A stretch of DNA of 64,000 nt from Gluconobacter thailandicus F149-1 = NBRC 100600. Its GTDB lineage: Bacteria > Pseudomonadota > Alphaproteobacteria > Acetobacterales > Acetobacteraceae. This document shows positions 7,599 to 16,749 of the stretch, piece by piece. Location of the stretch: NCBI RefSeq assembly GCF_000964465.1, contig NZ_BANH01000005.1:124001-188000 (forward strand), given 5' to 3'. Each line of letters begins with the position of its first letter. Within the stretch, counting starts at the first letter, position 1. Both the position numbers and the translations under genes were made by a program. The notes beneath the pieces were generated by a model. The model did no database searches and was not told where the DNA came from. It worked only from the letters and a program-made list of their open reading frames with translations.

Positions 7599-10500
7599 CG
7601 TTGATTCGCCTCTTCGTCATGAGGCCAGTCGGGACAACCCTTCTGGCCGTTGCGCTCGTGATCGCCGGCACTCTTGGCTACTTCAGCCTCCCCGTTGCCG
7701 ACCTCCCGAACGTGGACTTCCCGGTCATCATGGTGATGGCCAATCAGCCTGGCGGTTCTCCTTCCGAGATTGCCAGCACGGTTGCTGCTCCACTGGAGCG
7801 CCATCTGGGAGCCATTTCAGGCGTCACGGAAATGACGTCTGAATCCACGGTCAACCAGACGCGCATCACGCTCCAGTTCGACCTCTCACGAGACATCAAC
7901 GGGGCTGCCCGGGATGTTGAGTCAGCACTGCAAGGCGCAAGACAGGACCTTCCCTCAACCCTTCGCACAAACCCAACCTACGACAAGGCCAATTCCAACG
8001 GGCCGCCAGTCGTTGCCATGACACTGACGTCCGACACCCGGACTCCACAGGAACTCTACGAGTTTGCAAGCAATGTCCTGACCCAGCAGCTCAGTCAGGT
8101 GGAAGGCGTTGGGGAAGTCGAAATCCGAGGCAGTTCTCTGCCCGCCGTTCGTGTCGAATTGAACCCGTTACGCCTGTTCCGTTACGGCATCGGGTTCGAG
8201 GACGTCCGGGCAGCCCTCGCCTCAGCGAATGCCCATACCCCCAAAGGTTTCATTGACTCGCACGGCACCCGCCTGATGCTGTCAACGAACGATCAGGCGA
8301 GCAAAGCCGAAGACTACCGGGGGCTGGTCATTGCCTACCGTAACGGTCAGCCGGTACGTCTGACGGACGTTGCGGAAGTCAATGACAGTGTCGAGGATCT
8401 CCGGCAGACAGGCTTTCACAATGGTCAGCGCGCAATCATCTGCACGGTTTTCACGCAAGGTGGCGCGAACGTCATCAAGACCGTGGATGGGATCCGCAGG
8501 CGCCTGCCCATTCTCCAGTCGGCGTTGCCGGGCAACACCCATCTCAACGTCATGATCGACCGATCCAAGACCATTCGAGCGTCTCTGAACGATACGAAGC
8601 AGACCCTCATCATTGCCGTTGCGCTGGTGGTCATCGTCGTATTGCTGTTCCTGCGCAGTTTCTCGGCCATCCTTATCCCGGCTGTCGTCGTCCCGGTATC
8701 CATCATCGGAACGTTCGGCGTCATGGCCCTGATGGGATACCAGTTCGACAACATGTCCCTGATGGCCCTGACCATTTCGACCGGTTTTGTGGTCGATGAT
8801 GCCATCGTCGTGCTTGAGAACATCACGCGATACATGGAAATGGGCCATGAGCGCCTGGAAGCCGCCGTGCTCGGAGCCAGTGAAGTCGCTTTCACGGTTC
8901 TGTCGATCACAGTGTCTCTGGTTGTCGTATTCGCACCCATCATGTTCATGGGTGGCGTTGCCGGACGGCTGTTCCACGAATTCGCGATGGTGATGGTCAT
9001 TACACTCACCATCTCGATGATCCTGTCTTTGTCACTGACCCCGATGCTGAGCGCCATGATCCTTAATGCCGCACCAGCGAACAGTCAGACATTCTGGGGA
9101 AAGATCGGTTCCTTTCTGGAGCGCATGATTGACGGCGTGGCAAGAGGGTATGACCTCTCCCTCGGCTGGGGTCTCAAACATCCTTTCCTGGTCGTTCTTT
9201 CTCTTCCCGCCACGCTCCTTCTGGCAGGCATTCTTTTCGTGAAGATGCCAAAAGGCTTCTTCCCTTCCGAAGACACTGGCCAGCTCATGGGGCGCCTGGT
9301 GGCGGACCAGTCCGTATCTTTCCAGTCTCTGAAGGAGATCACGGCCCGCGCCATGAAAGTTGTCGCGGCGGATAAGGACGTTGCTGGCGTCATGGGAGGC
9401 GCAGGCGGCCGCTCTGCGAACTCGGCCAATCTGTTTATTGCTCTCAAGCCGAAGGAAGATCGCAAGGATAGTCTGGCGAAAACCGTTCAACGCCTTAACA
9501 AGGCTTTCGCCAACGTTCCCGGAGCCCAACTGCGCCTTATGGCTCCAGGACCCGTGCGTGTTGGTGCACGCTCCGGAGATGCGTCCTATCAGTATTCGCT
9601 GGAAGGGCCATCGGCTGAAGAGCTGTACGAGTGGACGCCAAAAATTGTTGCCGCCCTCTCCCGAATTCCTCTCCTGATGAATGTATCGTCCAATGTGGAA
9701 GAAGGAGGTCAGGCCATTGCGATTGCCATCAATCGCGACATGAGCTCCCGTTATTCCATCACCCCGCAGTTGATCGCCAATACGCTCTATGACGCCTTCG
9801 GCCAGCGCTCTGCATCGGTGATTTACGGCAACCTGAACCAGTATCATGTGGTCATGGAAGTGGCGCCCCGTTACTGGGAAAGCCCTGAGACCCTGAAGCA
9901 GATGTGGGTCAGTGCCTCAGGTGGCACTGCGGCCGGTGGCACATCCTCCAACAACATCCGCGCACGGTCCAGCACGACATCCACCACCCTGTCCCAGAGC
10001 GAGGAATCCTACGTCAACTCTGTTGCCAACTCTCTCGCTGGCGGCAAATCGGCCTCAAGTGGTGCGGCTGTCACGACCAGTTCGGAGAACATGATTCCAC
10101 TTGGAGTTCTGGGTCATCAGAGAATGACAAACACGGCTCTGACAGTGAATCATGACGGTCTGTCGGTCGCCACAACGGTCTCCTTTGATCTTGCCCCTGG
10201 CGCCTCACTCGGGCCTGCCGTTCAGGCTGTGGAAGCTGCCATGGTCAAACTTCATGTTCCGCCCACCATTCACGGTGGTTTCGCAGGGAACGCGGCGGCT
10301 TTCCAGAAATCCGTCAGTGATGAACCCCTGCTGATCCTTGCAGCTCTGGCGGCGGTCTACATTGTTCTGGGGATGCTTTACGAGAGCCTCATCCACCCGT
10401 TGACCATCCTCTCTACCCTTCCTTCCGCTGGCGTCGGGGCCTTGCTGGCCCTTCAGGTTTTCGGACAGGAATTTTCACTGATGGCCATGATCGGTGTCAT

Positions 10501-10873
10501 TCTGCTGATCGGCATTGTGAAGAAAAACGCCATCATGCTGATCGACTTCGCCCTTGTTGCCCAACGTGAGGGTGCGACCGCTTTTGAGGCCATTCATCAA
10601 GCCAGCATCCTACGCTTTCGTCCCATCCTCATGACGTCTCTGGCTGCCGCATTTGGCGCCGTGCCGCTTGTTTTTGGAAATGGATATGGCAGCGAACTAC
10701 GCAGGCCGCTCGGCATCGCCATTCTCGGCGGCCTGATGGTCAGCCAGCTTCTCACACTCTACAGCACGCCCGTCGTGTTTCTTTATCTCGATCGTTTCGG
10801 CAAGATGCTCGGCTGCGTCCGGCATCACTTTGCCATCCTGCTTCACATCTCGCCCCGGGAAACGGAAATCTGA
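7595..10873 (+). CDS. mdtC: RND efflux pump, MdtC/MuxC-like, with Ser/Thr-rich insertion
   Basis: Second RND pump of the operon, 1092 aa, starting at GTG 7595 in a 4-nt overlap with the first pump. It shows the same hallmarks: FVMRPVGTTLLAV in TM1, the proton-relay GFVVDDAIVVLENI at about residue 398, and IGIVKKNAIMLIDFALV near TM11. It is about 60 residues longer than usual (MdtC is about 1025). The excess is a Ser/Thr/Gly/Ala-rich, low-complexity segment at about residues 770-832 in the second periplasmic loop. The reading frame is intact across it and codon use is normal, so I read it as a genuine flexible insertion. Its TGA shares one base with the ATG of the outer-membrane factor (TGATG). 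Confidence 0.94.
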   Translation: MTLIRLFVMRPVGTTLLAVALVIAGTLGYFSLPVADLPNVDFPVIMVMANQPGGSPSEIASTVAAPLERHLGAISGVTEMTSESTVNQTRITLQFDLSRDINGAARDVESALQGARQDLPSTLRTNPTYDKANSNGPPVVAMTLTSDTRTPQELYEFASNVLTQQLSQVEGVGEVEIRGSSLPAVRVELNPLRLFRYGIGFEDVRAALASANAHTPKGFIDSHGTRLMLSTNDQASKAEDYRGLVIAYRNGQPVRLTDVAEVNDSVEDLRQTGFHNGQRAIICTVFTQGGANVIKTVDGIRRRLPILQSALPGNTHLNVMIDRSKTIRASLNDTKQTLIIAVALVVIVVLLFLRSFSAILIPAVVVPVSIIGTFGVMALMGYQFDNMSLMALTISTGFVVDDAIVVLENITRYMEMGHERLEAAVLGASEVAFTVLSITVSLVVVFAPIMFMGGVAGRLFHEFAMVMVITLTISMILSLSLTPMLSAMILNAAPANSQTFWGKIGSFLERMIDGVARGYDLSLGWGLKHPFLVVLSLPATLLLAGILFVKMPKGFFPSEDTGQLMGRLVADQSVSFQSLKEITARAMKVVAADKDVAGVMGGAGGRSANSANLFIALKPKEDRKDSLAKTVQRLNKAFANVPGAQLRLMAPGPVRVGARSGDASYQYSLEGPSAEELYEWTPKIVAALSRIPLLMNVSSNVEEGGQAIAIAINRDMSSRYSITPQLIANTLYDAFGQRSASVIYGNLNQYHVVMEVAPRYWESPETLKQMWVSASGGTAAGGTSSNNIRARSSTTSTTLSQSEESYVNSVANSLAGGKSASSGAAVTTSSENMIPLGVLGHQRMTNTALTVNHDGLSVATTVSFDLAPGASLGPAVQAVEAAMVKLHVPPTIHGGFAGNAAAFQKSVSDEPLLILAALAAVYIVLGMLYESLIHPLTILSTLPSAGVGALLALQVFGQEFSLMAMIGVILLIGIVKKNAIMLIDFALVAQREGATAFEAIHQASILRFRPILMTSLAAAFGAVPLVFGNGYGSELRRPLGIAILGGLMVSQLLTLYSTPVVFLYLDRFGKMLGCVRHHFAILLHISPRETEI

Positions 10874-12408
10874 TGACCGCCCTTCGCATGCCTTCCCTGC
10901 GCGCTCTTCTTCTGGGAGCCGCCGCCCTGCCTTTCCTGAGCGGCTGCATGGTCGGACCGAATTACCATCGTCCCTCGGCGATCATTTCTCCGCATTTCAA
11001 GGAAGTTCCACCGCCAGCAGGATGGAACAAGGCACAGCCTGACCTGGCTCTCATGCCCAAAGGAGACTGGTGGACCATCTTCAATGATCCGCTCCTGAAC
11101 GATCTGGAAGAACGCGTCGCGACATCCAATCAGAGTCTGAAAGAATATGAGGCGCAGTATCGCAAGGCTGCGGCAACAATCGATTCCATCAAGGCCAGTC
11201 TCTATCCAACCCTGAGTGGAAACTTCAGCTTCAACCGCAATTCCCAAGGCAGCAGCACTACCAGCACGAGCGGCGGCTTCACCTACAACTCCACCCAGTC
11301 CTATACGAGTAACACGTGGGCCACCGGTCCTTCAGCCAGTTGGACTGTGGACGTCTGGGGCAAAATTCGCAGACAGATTCAGGAACAGGTTGCAGCGACA
11401 CAGGGCGATGCGGCCCTCGTCGCCAGTATGCGCCTATCTTACCAGCTCACTCTGGCTCAAGACTATTTCAGCCTGCGGTATCAGGACAGCTTGATCGACC
11501 TCTACGCGCGTAATGTCGGGCTGTACCGGGACAATCTGAAAATCCTGCAGAACCAGCTTGAAGCCGGCGTCGCAGATCCTACAAGCGTGTTTCAGGCGAA
11601 GTATCTTCTGCAATCAACGGAAGCCAGCCTGGCCAATGCCCATGTTGCCCGCGCCCAATATGAACATGCTATAGCGGTTCTGACCGGTCGTGCACCTGCA
11701 GACGTGACAATTGCATCTGCACTGCTTCCGAAAACCATCCCAGCCGCACCTGTCGCCCTCCCATCCATGATCCTTGAGCGTCGCCCGGATGTCGCTCAGG
11801 CTGAACGGAACATGGAAGCTTACAATGCGGAAATCGGCTACGCGATCGGGGCCTTCTTCCCGGAAATTACGCTGTCCGCGTCCTATGGATACAGCGGGAA
11901 CCCGTTGCAGCAGTTGATTCAGACAGCGACACGAACCTGGAGTCTTGGGGCCGCGGCAACAGAAACGATCTTCCAGGGTGGCGCTCGAACTGCCGCTGTT
12001 CGTGAGGCAGAAGCGGACTACGATAATGCGGTGGCGACCTATCGCCAGACAGTCCTGGCTGCCATGCAGGACACGGAAGACCAGATGTCCAACCTCCATT
12101 ATCTGGAACAACAGCTGACACTTCAGAATCAGGCCGTTGAAAGCGCTCAGGCTGCGGTTCGGGTGTCAATGAACGAATATCTTGCCGGCACCCAGATCTA
12201 CACCACCGTGATCACGGCGCAGCAGACTGCCCTGCAATATGAACAAACTCAACTGAGTATCCGGCAGCAGCAATTCAATTCTGAAGTTGCTCTTCTGACA
12301 GATCTGGGAGGCGGCTGGAGCACGAAAGACCTACCAACCAAAGCGTCTCTCCAAACAGATAATCCGCTTCTCCCGTCCTTCATTCAGAAAGACAAGAACG
12401 GGCGATGA
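10873..12408 (+). CDS. outer-membrane efflux lipoprotein, NodT/OprM family
   Basis: TolC-like outer-membrane channel completing the tripartite pump. The 511-aa product has a lipoprotein signal with lipobox LSGC (Cys25), then MVGPNYHRP, the typical NodT-family opening. The two OEP repeats follow, the second with the family ILERRPDVAQAERNM-type motif and FFPEITLSASYGYSG. It is last in the operon, coupled by a one-base overlap, and is followed by a strong hairpin terminator. In MuxABC-OpmB of Pseudomonas the same four-gene order occurs. Cargo cannot be inferred. Confidence 0.94.
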   Translation: MTALRMPSLRALLLGAAALPFLSGCMVGPNYHRPSAIISPHFKEVPPPAGWNKAQPDLALMPKGDWWTIFNDPLLNDLEERVATSNQSLKEYEAQYRKAAATIDSIKASLYPTLSGNFSFNRNSQGSSTTSTSGGFTYNSTQSYTSNTWATGPSASWTVDVWGKIRRQIQEQVAATQGDAALVASMRLSYQLTLAQDYFSLRYQDSLIDLYARNVGLYRDNLKILQNQLEAGVADPTSVFQAKYLLQSTEASLANAHVARAQYEHAIAVLTGRAPADVTIASALLPKTIPAAPVALPSMILERRPDVAQAERNMEAYNAEIGYAIGAFFPEITLSASYGYSGNPLQQLIQTATRTWSLGAAATETIFQGGARTAAVREAEADYDNAVATYRQTVLAAMQDTEDQMSNLHYLEQQLTLQNQAVESAQAAVRVSMNEYLAGTQIYTTVITAQQTALQYEQTQLSIRQQQFNSEVALLTDLGGGWSTKDLPTKASLQTDNPLLPSFIQKDKNGR

Positions 12409-12412
12409 AAGC

Positions 12413-12448
12413 AAAAAGGGCGGGACCCTACCGGTACCCGCCCTTTTT
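12413..12448. terminator. bidirectional intrinsic terminator
   Basis: 12-bp stem (12413-12424 with 12437-12448) flanked by A5 and T5 runs. It ends the plus-strand efflux operon and can also stop minus-strand transcription from the DUF1328 gene. Confidence 0.9.
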
Positions 12449-12485
12449 CATGTTTCATGCCCTCATAGAGCGATGCTGAAAGCTC

Positions 12486-12656
12486 TTAGAGAGCGTGCAG
12501 CCCGGCTACACCTGCGAGAATTGCCAGCACGGCAAGAACCAGGAAGATAATGAAGAAAAGCTTAGCGATACCCGCCGTAGCAGCGGAGATCCCCGAAAAG
12601 CCGAACACGCCGGCAATAATGGAAATGATAAAGAAAACGATAGCGTAGTGCAGCAT
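12486..12656 (-). CDS. DUF1328 (YtjA-type) small membrane protein
   Basis: A 56-aa, very hydrophobic protein of the DUF1328 family, function unknown and often associated with stress regulons. Two membrane segments: [17 protein letters not shown] (about 4-20) and [19 protein letters not shown] (about 31-49), separated by [10 protein letters not shown], the conserved family loop. The ATG at 12654-12656 has GAGGA about 9 nt upstream; the stop TAA is at 12486-12488. It is convergent with the efflux operon, sharing its terminator. A candidate EcfG-type promoter lies 40-65 bp upstream, partly within the end of the neighbouring small gene. Confidence 0.88.
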   Translation of the reverse strand: MLHYAIVFFIISIIAGVFGFSGISAATAGIAKLFFIIFLVLAVLAILAGVAGLHAL

Positions 12657-12694
12657 GGGACATGATCCTCGAATTACAGGTCGTGGTCATGTCG

Positions 12695-12721
12695 TAACGT
12701 CATATGCCTCAGGAAGGTTTC
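12695..12721 (-). promoter_or_regulatory. candidate EcfG-type promoter of the DUF1328 gene
   Basis: Minus-strand GAAAC (12717-12721) and CGTTA (12695-12699) are spaced 17 bp, one mismatch from GGAAC-N16/17-CGTT. The distance to the DUF1328 ATG is about 40 nt. Confidence 0.5.
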
Positions 12722-12942
12722 TTTTCCGAAAAAAGACTCCGTCCCAACAACAGACCGCTGACGAATGCGCACAAAAGCAAGAAAAACGGCTGATCCACCA
12801 TCAGATCTGCCAGCAGAGCCCGGCTCTCATTTGCAACAGTGCCAATATTTTTCTTGACGCAGTCACAATTCACAAGACGCTCGGCCCCTTTCTGCAAAGA
12901 AGGAACTGTTTCATCCAGATACGGTGCCAGATCTGCATCCAT
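12709..12942 (-). CDS. small protein with C-terminal membrane anchor (YqjD/ElaB-like layout)
   Basis: 77-aa protein of unknown function. The N-terminal two thirds are an acidic-to-mixed helix containing a CDC motif (NCDCVKKN). The C terminus has a hydrophobic segment FFLLLCAFVSGLLLG (about 53-67) ending in a short basic tail. The layout, helix then a 'DQP-hydrophobic-GxxLG' anchor, resembles DUF883 proteins (YqjD/ElaB), which tether ribosomes or membranes in stationary phase in E. coli. Sequence similarity is too thin to assign the family. It lies directly upstream of the DUF1328 gene on the same strand, so the two may share a stress role. Confidence 0.6.
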   Translation of the reverse strand: MDADLAPYLDETVPSLQKGAERLVNCDCVKKNIGTVANESRALLADLMVDQPFFLLLCAFVSGLLLGRSLFSEKKPS

Positions 12943-12981
12943 CGTTTCAAAGCTCCATAATCATTTCATTCACACCATACA

Positions 12982-13019
12982 GAAACAGGGGCGGTTCGAT
13001 AAAGAACCACCCCTGTTTC
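12982..13019 (-). terminator. hairpin downstream of the polyol permease gene
   Basis: 16-bp stem with one mismatch (12982-12997 with 13004-13019, loop of 6), 36 nt past the permease stop. The T run after it on the minus strand is poor, so it may be a weak terminator or an mRNA 3'-end stabiliser. Confidence 0.6.
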
Positions 13020-13054
13020 CTTAGACCTTGAAGACGGAAATGTGACCGATAGCT

Positions 13055-14365
13055 TTAGTGACCAACAGCAGTCGTCACTTCGCCCCGGGCAGCAGCCTCC
13101 TCCGTATAGCGACGAGCTTCCGGAGAAATCTTGAGAGCCAGCGTCATGCCGGCAGAGGCAAGATAGATCACAGCAAACGTCCAGATTACATAATTCAAAC
13201 CGGGACCAAATACGGCGCCACACAGAGACACAACTGCCGGCCCAACCCAGGTAGAAGCACCTGCGCCCAATCCGAGAATAGAAAGTGCAGCAGCTTTCTC
13301 ACGAGGGCAGATCTGCGGCATCAGACCCGAGAGCGGTACGAAAGCCGCAACGGTAGAACCATAGAAGATACCGGCAGCAGCAGCGGCCCAGAAATTACCC
13401 GGGAACCAGAGCGGCACATAGTAGAACAGGGGAATGGCTATGAAACCACCTATACCACCGAAAACCGCCACCACAAAACGATGACCCAGCATGTCAGCAA
13501 CCATGCCGGAAACAAGGTTGAAAAGAATGTTGCTCAGGAAGATCAGCGACAGCAGGTTCAGCCATTGACCAAGAGTAAAGTGCAACTGGTCCACAAAGAA
13601 CGCCGGCATAATCGCAAGGAAGGCATATTCCGAAGACGTATCAACGATACGAACAATGCCCGCAATCGTCGTCTTTGGCTCACGCCACATAATGCTCAGC
13701 GAGCCAAAGAAAATATCCTTGGTTGGAACATGATCCGGCAGAAGGCGTTTCTTGCCTGTGGGTTCATGCGTAAACAGAAGCGCAATAAGGCCGCCGACAA
13801 TCACCAGACCAAGCGAGCACCAGAACGTCTTGAGTTCGCCAAGATATGGAATCGTGTAGCGGGCGAACTGCGAACCAAGCATCGGCAGGCCCGCGGAGAA
13901 CGAGAACCAGAACCAGCCAGCAGCTGAACCCAGCATGGCGGCCGGCGTAGCGGCAGCAATCCACACAAGGAAACCATACGCGAACAGAGGGTAGGCAAAT
14001 CCACGCAGTGCATAGAAAAAAAGGATCATCGGCCCGCTATTGGGTCCAAGTCCAAAAGTCAGGAAGCAGACTTCCAGCACGGACCACAGGACCAGCCCGA
14101 TCCACATGACCTTCTTTGGCCCCATAAGATCAGACAGAGGCCCGGAGAACCAGGCTGCGATCATGACGGTGATGCCATACAAGGTGAAGAGTTCGTTAAC
14201 GAACCCTTGGGAATGGCCGTGATGCAGCATGTAAGTGTCAAGGTACCCGGCTTCGACGCCATCCCCGACCATAAATAGAAGCTGACCAACAAAAGCCCAG
14301 AAAAGGGCGCGTGGGATGCCAAGAATTTCCGCTAGCCCGCGTTTTGGTGCGGCTGTTTCGGACAT
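13055..14365 (-). CDS. MFS transporter, polyol permease family (RbtT/DalT/CsbX)
   Basis: Inner-membrane major-facilitator transporter of about 436 aa with 12 predicted membrane segments. Diagnostic stretches match the ribitol/arabinitol permease group: VGDGVEAGYLDTY in TM1, LYGITVMIAAWFSGPLSD, FYALRGFAYPLFAYGF, AAGWFWFSFSAGLPMLGS, and VRIVDTSSEYAFLAIMPAFFVDQL in the second half. Likely substrates are pentitols or related polyols, which suits an acetic acid bacterium; the actual substrate is not shown. I chose ATG 14365 because GGAG lies 9 nt upstream; alternatives are ATG 14371 and a GTG at 14395. It has no catabolic gene beside it. Confidence 0.85.
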   Translation of the reverse strand: MSETAAPKRGLAEILGIPRALFWAFVGQLLFMVGDGVEAGYLDTYMLHHGHSQGFVNELFTLYGITVMIAAWFSGPLSDLMGPKKVMWIGLVLWSVLEVCFLTFGLGPNSGPMILFFYALRGFAYPLFAYGFLVWIAAATPAAMLGSAAGWFWFSFSAGLPMLGSQFARYTIPYLGELKTFWCSLGLVIVGGLIALLFTHEPTGKKRLLPDHVPTKDIFFGSLSIMWREPKTTIAGIVRIVDTSSEYAFLAIMPAFFVDQLHFTLGQWLNLLSLIFLSNILFNLVSGMVADMLGHRFVVAVFGGIGGFIAIPLFYYVPLWFPGNFWAAAAAGIFYGSTVAAFVPLSGLMPQICPREKAAALSILGLGAGASTWVGPAVVSLCGAVFGPGLNYVIWTFAVIYLASAGMTLALKISPEARRYTEEAAARGEVTTAVGH

Positions 14366-14553
14366 GTTCATGCTCTCCAGGCGTAGGCGCGTCACGAACC
14401 TGCCTCGACCTCATTGCCGAAACAGATATGGGATGCGTCGTTGCGGGCCCTACGAGAGTGCTCGGACCCGTTTCTCAAAATGATGCAGAATGAAAAGACG
14501 CTGACAGATTGCCTGCGTTCAAAAATATCCTCTCCGCCCCAATAAAAAGGGAG

Positions 14554-14576
14554 AAAAAGCCGGTTACAAAAACCGG
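14554..14576 (-). terminator. second terminator-like hairpin upstream of the MFS gene
   Basis: CCGGTT/AACCGG stem (arms 14571-14576 and 14560-14565, 5-nt loop) followed on the minus strand by CTTTTT and a further T-rich stretch. It is a short intrinsic terminator or attenuator about 190 nt before the MFS start. Confidence 0.5.
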
Positions 14577-14646
14577 ACGGGAATCGTCCTGCAAGAGATG
14601 TGGCAAAACTACACACTTGGCACGGGAATGTGAACCGAAGAATAAA

Positions 14647-14680
14647 AAAAAGGCCGATGCATGACTGCACCGGCCTTTTT
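14647..14680 (-). terminator. terminator of the ribosomal block (after rplQ)
   Basis: Stem 14647-14656 with 14671-14680 (AAAAAGGCCG/CGGCCTTTTT), followed on the minus strand by a long T run. It lies 22 nt past the rplQ stop and ends the alpha operon. Confidence 0.88.
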
Positions 14681-14701
14681 CTATTCGCGAAGAAAGGAGC
14701 C

Positions 14702-15121
14702 TCAGGCGGCTTCCTGCTCTTCTGCAACCGGCTTCGGACCGCTGTCCTGGCCCTTTGCATCTGCATCGCGCTCCACGAGTTCGATGACAGCCATGTCAGC
14801 GTTGTCGCCGTAGCGCACGCCAGCCTTCAGAACACGGGAGTAACCGCCAGAGCGCGTCTTGTAGCGCTCTGCGACCGTGCTGAAGAGCTTGCTGACGATC
14901 GTGTCGTCACGCAGCTGTGCGAAAGCCTGACGACGAGCGTGCAGATCGCCGCGCTTGCCAAGCGTGATCAGCTTTTCGACAACCGGGCGAAGTTCCTTCG
15001 CCTTCGGCAGCGTCGTCGTGATCTGCTCGTGCTTGATGAGTGCGACGGCCATGTTGCGGAACATGGCAGCGCGGTGAGAAGAGGTGACATTGAGCTTACG
15101 CCCGCTCACACCATGACGCAT
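14702..15121 (-). CDS. rplQ: 50S ribosomal protein L17
   Basis: Large-subunit protein near the exit tunnel, 139 aa. It opens with [17 protein letters not shown], the family signature, and contains [20 protein letters not shown]. The C-terminal 25 residues form an acidic, Ala/Glu-rich extension typical of alphaproteobacterial L17. It is last gene of the rpsM-rpsK-rpoA-rplQ unit, 28 nt after rpoA, and is followed by a strong terminator. Confidence 0.98.
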   Translation of the reverse strand: MRHGVSGRKLNVTSSHRAAMFRNMAVALIKHEQITTTLPKAKELRPVVEKLITLGKRGDLHARRQAFAQLRDDTIVSKLFSTVAERYKTRSGGYSRVLKAGVRYGDNADMAVIELVERDADAKGQDSGPKPVAEEQEAA

Positions 15122-15149
15122 TGCTAGTTTTCCTTACCCTAAGAAGTTC

Positions 15150-16169
15150 TCAAAACGTCTCATCGAGACGCTTGGCCAGATCCTCGATGTTCTCGGGCGG
15201 CCAGGCCGGAACGCTCATGCCGAGCGACAGCCCCATACCGGTGAGAACTTCCTTGATCTCGTTGAGCGACTTACGCCCGAAATTCGGCGTACGGAGCATT
15301 TCCTGTTCGGACTTCTGCACCAGATCGCCGATATAAACAATGTTGTCGTTCTTGAGGCAGTTGGCGCTACGCACCGAAAGCTCAAGCTCATCAACCTTGC
15401 GAAGAAGATTGCGGTTGAACGGCAGGTCATCCTGCGGCTCTTCGTGCTGGACCGGACGCGGTTCATCAAAGTTGATGAACAGCTGAAGCTGATCCTGCAG
15501 AATACGCGCAGCAAGAGCCAGACTGTCTTCCGGCGTTACAGCACCATTCGTCTCAACCGTCAGCAGCAGCTTGTCGTAGTCAGTAACCTGACCAACGCGG
15601 GTCTGCTCGACCTTGTAAGACACGCGACGAACCGGCGAGTAGATGGCATCAATCGGGATCATGCCGATCGGTGCGTCTTCCGGACGGTTTGCAGCAGCCG
15701 CAACGTAGCCCTTACCCATGTTGACGGTGAACTCCATTCCGAGTTTCACACCATCATCAAGAGTGCAGATCACGAGGTCAGGATTCATGATCTCAATGTC
15801 ATGACCGGCCTGAATCTGCCCTGCCGTCACTTCTCCCGGACCAGTCGCCGTGAGAATCATGCGCTTCGGGCCTTCACCATGCATGCGCAGTGCGAGCTGC
15901 TTAACGTTAAGGACAATGTCCGTCACGTCTTCGCGCACACCCGGAACAGCAGAGAACTCATGCAGAACGCCATCAATCTGGATGGCAGTTACTGCTGCGC
16001 CCTGAAGGGAAGACAGAAGAATACGACGCAGCGCGTTGCCGAGCGTCATACCGAAGCCGCGCTCCAGCGGCTCCGCCACGACGGTGGCGATGCGCGAGGC
16101 AACCGGGCCGGGCTCGACTTCAAGCTTCTCCGGCTTGATGAGGGACTGCCAGTTTTTCTGGAGAACCAA
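15150..16169 (-). CDS. rpoA: RNA polymerase alpha subunit
   Basis: 339-aa alpha subunit: N-terminal dimerisation domain ([18 protein letters not shown], about residues 39-56) that nucleates core assembly, a linker, then the C-terminal domain with [19 protein letters not shown] for UP-element and activator contacts. The reading frame opens at a TTG (16167-16169) preceded by AAAGG about 9 nt upstream. Translation [20 protein letters not shown] aligns with the normal alphaproteobacterial N terminus, so TTG appears to be the real start. A 12-bp hairpin lies between rpsK and this gene. Confidence 0.97.
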   Translation of the reverse strand: MVLQKNWQSLIKPEKLEVEPGPVASRIATVVAEPLERGFGMTLGNALRRILLSSLQGAAVTAIQIDGVLHEFSAVPGVREDVTDIVLNVKQLALRMHGEGPKRMILTATGPGEVTAGQIQAGHDIEIMNPDLVICTLDDGVKLGMEFTVNMGKGYVAAAANRPEDAPIGMIPIDAIYSPVRRVSYKVEQTRVGQVTDYDKLLLTVETNGAVTPEDSLALAARILQDQLQLFINFDEPRPVQHEEPQDDLPFNRNLLRKVDELELSVRSANCLKNDNIVYIGDLVQKSEQEMLRTPNFGRKSLNEIKEVLTGMGLSLGMSVPAWPPENIEDLAKRLDETF

Positions 16170-16261
16170 GGTCGTGGCCTTTCAAACAACGAAGCCCGCC
16201 AACAAAATTGGCGGCACCTGGCCCGCACGGATCGTGCGGTAGAAGATGCAATCACAAAACA

Positions 16262-16289
16262 TGCTGCGCATCCCCAGGGATGCGCAGCA
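16262..16289 (-). promoter_or_regulatory. 12-bp hairpin between rpsK and rpoA
   Basis: Perfect stem TGCTGCGCATCC/GGATGCGCAGCA (16262-16273 with 16278-16289), tetraloop. On the minus strand it is followed by GTTTTG, too short a T run for a strong terminator. It could be a partial attenuator or a processing/stability element setting the rpoA level. Confidence 0.55.
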
Positions 16290-16298
16290 CAGCATCAC

Positions 16299-16691
16299 TC
16301 AGACGCGACGACGCTTACGCGGACGGCAGCCGTTATGCGGCACCGGCGTCATGTCACGAATGGACGTAATCGTGAAGCCAACAGCCTGCAGCGCGCGAAG
16401 AGCACTTTCACGCCCCGAACCCGGACCGGACACTTCGATCTCAAGCGTTTCCATACCGTGTTCGCGAGCCTTGCGGCCTGCGTCTTCAGCTGCAACCTGA
16501 GCAGCATACGGTGTGGACTTACGCGAGCCCTTGAAGCCCTGTGCGCCCGAGGAGGACCATGCAATTGCATTACCCTGCGCGTCGGAGATCGTAATCATGG
16601 TGTTGTTGAACGTGGAAAGCACGTGAGCAACGCCAGAGATGATATTCTTGCGCTCTTTCTTACGAATGCGCGGTGCTGCGGCCTTAGCCAT
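16299..16691 (-). CDS. rpsK: 30S ribosomal protein S11
   Basis: Small-subunit platform protein, 130 aa. Signature stretches are [40 protein letters not shown] and the C-terminal [18 protein letters not shown], which is nearly invariant in bacteria. Second gene of the alpha operon, between rpsM and rpoA, with an ordinary ATG start. Confidence 0.98.
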   Translation of the reverse strand: MAKAAAPRIRKKERKNIISGVAHVLSTFNNTMITISDAQGNAIAWSSSGAQGFKGSRKSTPYAAQVAAEDAGRKAREHGMETLEIEVSGPGSGRESALRALQAVGFTITSIRDMTPVPHNGCRPRKRRRV

Positions 16692-16749
16692 AATAGAGGT
16701 CGTCCTAAAAGTTAGCGAAAAGCGTCAGAGTGAAGCAGTCAGGCGCGAA

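Larger units (their letters stand above)
14366..14701. other. intergenic region between rplQ and the MFS gene
   Basis: No gene seen. It contains the rplQ terminator and, further along the minus strand, a second terminator-like hairpin (see separate entries). No convincing promoter for the MFS gene was found in the roughly 190 nt between that hairpin and its ATG. Confidence 0.6.

Noticed and set aside
9910-10094. Frameshift or sequencing error in the MdtC-like gene
   Set aside because: Frame is open through the segment and the flanking conserved regions are in the same frame.
12466-12486. AGAGC/GCTCT stem as a terminator of the DUF1328 gene
   Set aside because: Five-bp stem without T run; the bidirectional terminator at 12413-12448 is a better candidate.
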